From Stramenopiles sp. TOSAG23-3 (Eukaryota; Sar), in assembly GCA_900128585.1 (NCBI GenBank), contig LT642329.1, positions 1 to 22,610 of the forward strand: a DNA stretch of 22,610 bases, in the 5' to 3' direction. This document shows, one piece after another, positions 18,001 through 22,610 of this stretch. The translations under genes were made by a program, and so were the position numbers. Positions within the stretch are counted from its first letter, which is position 1. Every line of letters starts with the position of its first letter. The notes under the pieces were generated by a model. That model worked only from the letters and a program-made list of their open reading frames with translations, made no database searches and was not told the origin of the DNA.

Positions 18001-18163
18001 AAGAAGAAGGAAGAAGAAGAAGAAGAAGAAGAAGAAGAAGAAGAAGAAGAAAGAAGAAGAAGAAGAAAGAAGAAGAAGAAAGAAGGAAGAAGGAAGAAGA
18101 AGAAGGAAGAAGAAGAAGAAAAGAGAGAAGAAGAAAGAAGAAAGAAGAAAGAAAAAAAAAAGA
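18001..18163. repeat. Long imperfect GAA homopurine tract
   Basis: About 160 bases consist only of A and G, built mainly of GAA triplets with AAG, GGAAGAA and GAGAG variants, ending in a run of A. A pyrimidine block TTCTTCTTTCTTCTAC follows at once (18165-18180), giving a purine/pyrimidine inverted arrangement. The tract lies about 400-560 bp upstream of the POLD3 start codon. Confidence 0.95.
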
Positions 18164-18560
18164 TTCTTCTTTCTTCTACTATCTACTACTTGGTTGGTAC
18201 TAGAAGAGTATCATCATCGATCTATTATTATTTATTATACTACCAAGTACTACCTTACTTATTATACCAAGAAGGTGGGAGGGTACCAAACAGGAACGAA
18301 TAACAGGAAGGAGGAGGAGGAGATTCGCTGCTTGGTGGTAGGCCGATATAGTAGTTGTTCTTCAGATAATAATTCGTTGAATTGTATTTGGTTCGTATCT
18401 ATTAGAATGTAGCAATAATAATAATTTAACTAAAGGATACCCCCAATGGACATTTAAAGGTCTATGGATTATAGATTGACATGCACACTCACCCCCACCG
18501 TGTTATATCGAACCGTGTTTGCGATAGATTCAAGTGAGAGAAGATACTGTTAGAAGAAAA

Positions 18561-19807
18561 ATGCGTGAGAGTGACGTTGCCACGGTTGGAGCTGGGTCGT
18601 TGGACCCTAGGTTTGAAAAAGCCATGAGCCGCCTGTTGTTTGAAGAGTCGAAAACAGTTAATTGTACTTTCCTGTCCGGAGAGCTTGGTATCCCACTGCA
18701 AATGTCAAAATGGTAAGTTTATCCGTCGTAATTCCGACGACTTCGTCGACTAACATTCTTGTTCTCCTGTAAAGCCTTCTTTACCACTTTGCGGAAAAAA
18801 ATAAGGAACGCACCAACGCGGTGTTCCTTCTGTCTGGGTACAGCAAGGGCGAAAACGAGCAGTTGAGCATAAGCCTGGTAAACCAGGACGAATTAGGGAG
18901 AGCGAGAAGCCAGTATGAGCGCATCCTGACGGTTCACGTGTACTCTTTGAGCGCACTTGCCAGCGACGACAAGAGTAGCAACTTTCACGTAGCCCAATTG
19001 GTAAGGGACGAGTTCACGCAGTTTCAGAACACTATGAGCAACGAAATGTACTCTTCCAGTTTTAAGTCTTCTGACGCTAAAAGTTCCATCGAGAATTCGG
19101 GAGAAAATGGATACGTCGAAGGGCAATCTGCGCAGTTTTCGGCCGAGGCCACCTCCGTGCCACAAGCGAACCACAGCGTCCAGACGCGCCCGAAGAAAGC
19201 GGAGAAAAGAAACCTGATGAGTGCCTCTTCGTTTTTCTCCAAGAAAAAGAAAGCTGCTGTTGCGTCCCCCCCCAAGGCCGTCGTTGCTTCCCCACCCAGG
19301 GCATCGAGCAAGGACAAAGCGAAACGCAAGGTCACCATCGAAAGCGAGGAATCAGACGACGAGAATGACCCGTTTTCGGTGCAGAAGGAACCGACAGCTT
19401 CAGCTGCTGCGGAAGATCCATCGGTGGTCGAGACGGCCCACCAGGAGGCGGCGACAGCTGAGAAACCGGGGAAAGCGAAGCCGGCCAAACGTAGTAACCC
19501 GGTGAAGAAGGCCCCCAAGACTGTTACGACTGGGCCGGCCGATGCCTTTACATCTGGGGCACGGCCAAACAAAAAGAAGAAAAAAGTTTTGAAGGAAAGA
19601 ACATTCCAGAACGACAAAGGTTATTTCGTGACGGAAAGCATAATGGTGGAAGTTACCGATGATGAAGAGGATGCGACCCCGGCGCCAGCCCCTATCGTGC
19701 GCCAAAAAAGGAAAGACCCACCGAAAGCGCGACCATCTCAGAAGAAAAAGGGGGCAAAAAAGCAAAAGAGTTTGGCAGGCTTTTTTAGTATGAAGAAAAC
19801 AAAATAG
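18561..19807 (+). CDS. POLD3: DNA polymerase delta subunit 3 (POLD3/Cdc27/Pol32), two exons
   Basis: Joining 18561-18712 with 18775-19807 gives a 394-residue protein. It is the accessory subunit that links polymerase delta to PCNA in lagging-strand synthesis and break repair. The N-terminal region matches the Cdc27 winged-helix domain: KTVNCTFLSGELGIPLQ (31-47), then a helix CLLYHFAEKNKE (51-62), AVFLLSGYS (67-75) and a later LTVHVYSLSAL. The central part is Lys/Ser/Pro-rich and disordered, as in the family. A Phe-Phe at 204-205 inside SSFFSKKKK resembles the Rev1-interacting motif of animal POLD3. Near the C-terminus KKVLKERTF and GYFVTES match a segment conserved in human POLD3. The protein ends with a PCNA-binding PIP box, QKSLAGFF (381-388). 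The ATG at 18561 follows an in-frame TAG at 18525; the stop is TAG. Without splicing, exon 1 would stop inside the donor (TGGTAA). Confidence 0.93.
18713..18774 (+). other. 62-nt spliceosomal intron in POLD3
   Basis: The donor is GTAAGTTT at 18713. The branch-site match CTAAC is at 18750-18754, followed by the pyrimidine-rich ATTCTTGTTCTCCTGT and the acceptor AAAG ending at 18774. Removal joins phase-2 codon TG to C, giving Cys51, and restores the conserved Cdc27 domain across the junction. This is the only intron I can support in the window. Confidence 0.92.
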
Positions 19808-20287
19808 TTAGCGAGTTGTTGTACCACACCATGGCGCTTGATGCGCACGCGTTAACGCTGCACACACATTTTTTTAATACCCGGGAAGGAAATTGGTACA
19901 AATAAGACTTTAAGATTCTGAGGATTCTATCATGTGATAATATTTAAGTGTTTTTGTTTTTATGAACAAATTATATATCATATATCATAGTATGTTTTAA
20001 GTCAAAAAAGAAAAGAAAAAAGAAGATCATATTAAAAAAATAAGAAATTATATATTTTGATAAATTATATGATACAAGTAAACTTCTTTAAACTATGATA
20101 TCATCCATATGATAGAAACTGAAATAGTAATTGAAGATTTAAAATGAGAGTCTTAAAACATTACTATATAATTTGTTTTTCCATATGATAGAAAAAACAA
20201 ATTATATATAGTATCATATGTTTTAAAAAATATAGACACATTAACAATTTTATAATTATTTATGATACCCATACAGAATCATAACTA
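19808..20287. other. Convergent 3' spacer, very AT-rich
   Basis: These 480 bases separate the 3' ends of POLD3 and the CREST-like gene. No gene is supported. Beyond about 19900 the sequence is extremely AT-rich, with recurring CATATGATA and ATATCATA words. TCCATATGATAGAAA occurs exactly at 20104-20118 and 20180-20194. The inverted repeat at 20163-20212 is listed separately. Confidence 0.55.
20163..20212. repeat. Inverted repeat (potential hairpin)
   Basis: The left arm ACTATATAATTTGTTTTT (20163-20180) and the right arm at 20192-20212 are complementary apart from one extra TA and one extra A. They are separated by 11 bases, CCATATGATAG. It lies about 75 bases from the CREST-like stop codon and about 355 from the POLD3 stop. 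It could form a hairpin at the end of a transcript or be the footprint of a small mobile element; I see no flanking duplication that would prove the latter. Confidence 0.8.
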
Positions 20288-20941
20288 TCACGGGTGATCA
20301 TCGTCACCATCGTCGCTTTTCACTTTACGTTTCAAAATCAGCTGCCAATCATAATAACCAGCAATGCCGGTGAACATATGCCAGCCCCCGTGAAACATAC
20401 GATAGGGATCCGTGTGCTCGTCCAACCCTTTCACGAAACAAACAAAACCAATAGAGTGCCACACGGCCGCAATTTTTAAATATTTGCGGTTGCACGCCGG
20501 GAATTTTCCACCGTCCATGATCATTCTTTTCGCGATGAACAAAATAAAAGATGCAATGATGGGGCCGGTAGTAAAGTTCAGGTTCCACGGGCTCTTTTCT
20601 TGGAGCAAAATGACCAGGCATAAGAAGCAGTATTTACACAAGTTGGCGTGATCAATATTCTGAAAATCTGCGAGATAGATAAAAAACAGAACAAAACACA
20701 TAATTGCGCCCACGTTGTCTTGTCGGTGCCACTGGCCCTCTGACAACCAGAGCCCTCTGTTTCCCTTCAATTCCAAACTGTCACACAAGTGATACATGAA
20801 GCTCGTCAAGAAGGTATAACTCATTATTACACTTTCAAAGACCCTGCCCTTTTGCCAGTTCAGTGCAACTGTTGGCAGCCCGGCTACATTGGTTATAGCA
20901 CTGACAAGTACCCAGATAGCGCGTTCGGAATAGGTCCTCAT
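20288..20941 (-). CDS. CREST-superfamily membrane protein (TMEM8/myomaker-like)
   Basis: This 217-residue protein has about seven hydrophobic helices and matches the CREST superfamily, which includes alkaline ceramidases, PER1, PAQR receptors and TMEM8/myomaker. Members are membrane proteins with a metal site, and many are hydrolases acting on lipid amides or GPI-linked substrates. All expected polar residues are visible: Ser47-x-x-x-His51 in SFMYHLCDS, Asp75 in HRQDNVGAI, and His184-x-x-x-His188 in FHGGWHMFTGIAGYY. The YHLCDS segment is closest to the HaCD motif of the TMEM8/DUF3522 branch. The C-terminus is short, cytosolic and acidic after a KRKVK cluster. The start is the ATG complement at 20939-20941 and the stop is TGA. 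TMEM8 proteins of animals carry a large extracellular N-terminal part that is missing here, so this is a myomaker-like minimal form. Substrate is unknown. Confidence 0.8.
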   Translation of the reverse strand: MRTYSERAIWVLVSAITNVAGLPTVALNWQKGRVFESVIMSYTFLTSFMYHLCDSLELKGNRGLWLSEGQWHRQDNVGAIMCFVLFFIYLADFQNIDHANLCKYCFLCLVILLQEKSPWNLNFTTGPIIASFILFIAKRMIMDGGKFPACNRKYLKIAAVWHSIGFVCFVKGLDEHTDPYRMFHGGWHMFTGIAGYYDWQLILKRKVKSDDGDDDHP

Positions 20942-21110
20942 CCTAATATAAAATCGTTCTTCGACAATACAATTTTTTTTGCTTTCCTGACCTTTTCAAA
21001 CATTTCTTCCCGTGTTTTCAGAAGAAGAAAAATCAAGTCAAATTAACAGACAATAAATCATCTCGTCTTCAAGGCCATTTGTGTAAATATATATGTTAAT
21101 ACTTATATAC

Positions 21111-21203
21111 AAAAAAAAAAAAGAAGAAGAAAGAAGAAGAGAAAGAAGAAGAAGAGGAGAGAAAGAAAGAAAGAAAGAAAAAAAAGAAGAAAAAAAGGAG
21201 AAG
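21111..21203. repeat. Homopurine tract
   Basis: The run consists only of A and G: poly-A, then GAA units, then GAAA units (GAAAGAAAGAAAGAAA), then mixed A/G. It lies about 170 bp upstream of the CREST-like start codon and about 900 bp upstream of the secreted-protein start. Confidence 0.95.
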
Positions 21204-21275
21204 TAGTAGTACGGTAGGTATACTTACGGGTAGTGTTGTTGTTGTTAATATTTTATTGAATTATTATTATTATTA

Positions 21276-21436
21276 TTGAATTTTTCTTCTTCTTCTGTTC
21301 TTCCGTTCCTTCCTCCTGTACCTGTACCGTACCTTTCAGGTATTAATACCATACTACTAACTGTACTGGTCCAGATTCAATTATGTAATAATAAATAATA
21401 ATACCTCCTCCTCTTCTCTCTCTCTCTCTTCTCTCC
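21276..21436. repeat. Pyrimidine microsatellites with an intervening GTACC patch
   Basis: TTTTTCTTCTTCTTCTGTTC begins near 21280. A GTACC patch with CTGTACCTGTACCGTACC lies near 21318-21335. A TCC/TC repeat runs at about 21404-21436. The block lies opposite in strand bias to the purine tract just before it. Confidence 0.85.
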
Positions 21437-22031
21437 CGCGCGTTTTTTTATATTTAGACTATTTAATTATTTTAATATATATTCAACATCTACTACGGTA
21501 CTAACTATACTTCGCCTCAACTTAAATAATAAACCAATTGAATCCTTATTATTATTTATTATTATTTAATTAATAATATATGATATAGCATTATAATAGA
21601 CTACTAGTCTCTATTAATAGTAAAAATAACACAATTCGCCGCGATTAGATGATTGCTTTTTTTAAAGATTGAGTATGTTTGGCAATTTTTATTATTAGTT
21701 TTATTCAGTTTGTTGTTCCTTTTTTTTCTCTTTACTTGGTATAATAATATAATGTATTATACTTATTTCATGAGTCATGAGGCAAGTTTATTATATTAGG
21801 ACAACATTAACTGTGGCTAGAATATTTTAAACCCGATTTCGGGATGATGATCCCTTTGTACTATGACACTATGACTAGGTAATAGGAGAACGTTGAGAAA
21901 ATAAAAAACAACCTATAGTCATCACGCTTATTCTAAATTATACCTTATCTTGAGGTCTGAAAGATACGATAATACCTTTCGTACGGGCAATCTTGGGATT
22001 TGAGGATACGATAGGTGTCTTGATTAGAAAA

Positions 22032-22094
22032 ATGCCATTCAATTTCAACCAGCTTTCTGCTGTAGATTTCTGTTTTCTTCTAGAGTTAACCTAA
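22032..22094 (+). promoter_or_regulatory. Possible upstream ORF in the leader of the secreted-protein gene
   Basis: An ATG at 22032 opens a 20-codon frame that ends with TAA at 22092-22094, 23 bases before the main ATG. If the transcript starts upstream of 22032, this frame would be met first by scanning ribosomes and could dampen translation. It may be a chance frame; the transcript start is not visible. Confidence 0.25.
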
Positions 22095-22117
22095 GAGTTG
22101 GCTTCGTAGATATAAAA

Positions 22118-22610
22118 ATGCTATTACAGATAATTTTGGCTGTGGTCTTCTTATCTTTTGTAACAGTGCACGAATGTGGCGCAGTGTCTCCGTCCAACTT
22201 TGTCTGCAAAGACTTCGATAGGGATCTTTATTCGGGTAAACTTGGAATTATTGAAGTTCCTTCTCCACCTTGGGATGAAAGTCTAGTGTTTGAGATATTG
22301 GAATATTTTGCATATGAGCGGCAAGAGGCATATGCGATGCAGATGCTGGAAAAGAAGAAGAAACTTTTTAACGCATATAGGAAATGCCCTACGACAACAG
22401 TTTTTGACGGCGAAACCTATCAGAATATTTGCAAAGGCCTTATGGCTGACACCCGTAATTTTACGATTGACGGCATTCCCCGTCTGTTAGTGCTTGATCC
22501 GATATGCGTCCACCCAACAGATCTTAGGCCAGAAACTTTAAAGCGTTTTGAGAAAGTAATCCCTGTTGAACGAGCGTATCTCCCCGCAGTAACTGAAATG
22601 TTGGACCGCT
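22118..22610 (+). CDS. Secreted protein of unknown family, 5' part only
   Basis: An open frame starts with ATG at 22118 and runs without a stop to the window end (164 codons seen), so the gene continues beyond the window. The first 17 residues (MLLQIILAVVFLSFVTV) form a clear signal peptide core. Cleavage is plausible around the HECGAVS segment (about 18-24). The mature part is of mixed composition with spaced Cys residues (for example NFVCKDF, YRKCPTT, QNICKGL and DPICVHP), as in disulfide-bonded extracellular or lumenal proteins. NFT in DTRNFTIDG is a possible N-glycosylation site. I recognise no family. Codon use is even and coherent throughout, which supports a real gene. An intron further on cannot be judged. 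Frames on other registers here are shorter and lack a signal peptide. Confidence 0.75.
   Translation, partial: MLLQIILAVVFLSFVTVHECGAVSPSNFVCKDFDRDLYSGKLGIIEVPSPPWDESLVFEILEYFAYERQEAYAMQMLEKKKKLFNAYRKCPTTTVFDGETYQNICKGLMADTRNFTIDGIPRLLVLDPICVHPTDLRPETLKRFEKVIPVERAYLPAVTEMLDR

Larger units (their letters stand above)
16492..18560. other. 2-kb spacer between the divergent bHLH and POLD3 genes
   Basis: No gene is supported in these 2069 bases. The first 200 bases next to the bHLH start are less AT-rich and probably form its 5' leader. Further on come a poly-C run with a purine tract (16861-16927), a G-rich patch (17020-17050), AT-rich sequence, an ATGG repeat (17750-17769) and a long GAA tract (18001-18163). 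A 154-codon frame over 17839-18303 reads mostly Glu, Arg and Lys from the GAA tract and is not a credible gene. I see no tRNA, and no transposon ends. Confidence 0.55.
20942..22117. other. Divergent spacer upstream of the CREST-like and secreted-protein genes
   Basis: No gene is supported in these 1176 bases. The part next to the CREST-like start (to about 21060) is of mixed composition and probably its leader. Then come the homopurine tract (21111-21203), TTC and TC repeats (21276-21436), and AT-rich sequence up to about 21950. GTACC words occur at 21318-21345. ATACGATA occurs twice, near 21965 and 22004. The last 90 bases hold a short upstream frame, listed separately. Confidence 0.55.

Noticed and set aside
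17839-18303. 154-codon frame rich in Glu, Arg and Lys
   Set aside because: Most of it is the GAA tract; the flanks show no conserved motif and the composition is AT-rich spacer-like.
19024-19617. 197-codon minus-strand frame opposite POLD3 exon 2
   Set aside because: It is antisense to conserved POLD3 sequence, and its Phe/Ser-rich content mirrors the Lys/Ala/Ser-rich sense codons.

Overview
The window looks like nuclear DNA of a gene-dense, intron-poor, single-celled eukaryote that probably carries a flagellum. The evidence is: compact genes with long open frames and typical eukaryotic products (SNX-BAR sorting nexin, polycystin-type channel, SLC41 transporter, bHLH factor, DNA polymerase delta subunit POLD3); one spliceosomal intron (GTAAG donor, CTAAC branch site); AT-rich spacers full of microsatellites; and a standard genetic code with TAA, TAG and TGA all used as stops. 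I cannot assign a lineage. A stramenopile or another microalgal or protist group is a guess, not a result. There is no operon, CRISPR array, rRNA, recognisable tRNA or transposase gene.

Layout from left to right: a TTTC microsatellite and leader; an exostosin-type (GT47) glycosyltransferase (+); a sorting nexin with PX and BAR regions (-); an SLC41/MgtE-type divalent cation transporter (+); a TLC-like multi-pass membrane protein (+); a polycystin-2-like channel (+); a 1086-residue helical protein with a Trp-rich Sfi1-like stretch and a duplicated C-terminal module (-); a bHLH transcription factor (-); a 2-kb stretch with no supported gene; a two-exon POLD3 gene (+); a CREST-superfamily (TMEM8/myomaker-like) membrane protein (-); a further AT-rich spacer; and the 5' part of a gene for a secreted protein that runs off the window end (+).

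The genes do not form a pathway. They mix secretory or endomembrane functions (glycosyltransferase, sorting nexin, TLC and CREST membrane proteins, secreted protein), ion transport (SLC41, polycystin), a possible cytoskeletal or ciliary component (the 1086-residue protein; polycystins are often ciliary), transcription (bHLH) and DNA replication (POLD3). Each appears to have its own promoter.

The clearest structure outside the genes is in the spacers. Long homopurine/homopyrimidine tracts lie in most spacers that hold gene 5' ends and are absent from the three convergent (3'-to-3') spacers. Two of the convergent spacers instead carry a repeated AATTTTCTTGTTTTT-like element just downstream of the minus-strand stop codons. 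Palindromic GTACC-based arrays recur at several places. I found no clear novel multi-gene system. The most checkable oddities are the 3' repeat element, the duplicated module of the 1086-residue protein, a Rev1-interacting-like FF motif in POLD3, and an Asn-to-Ala change in the second signature motif of the SLC41 protein.
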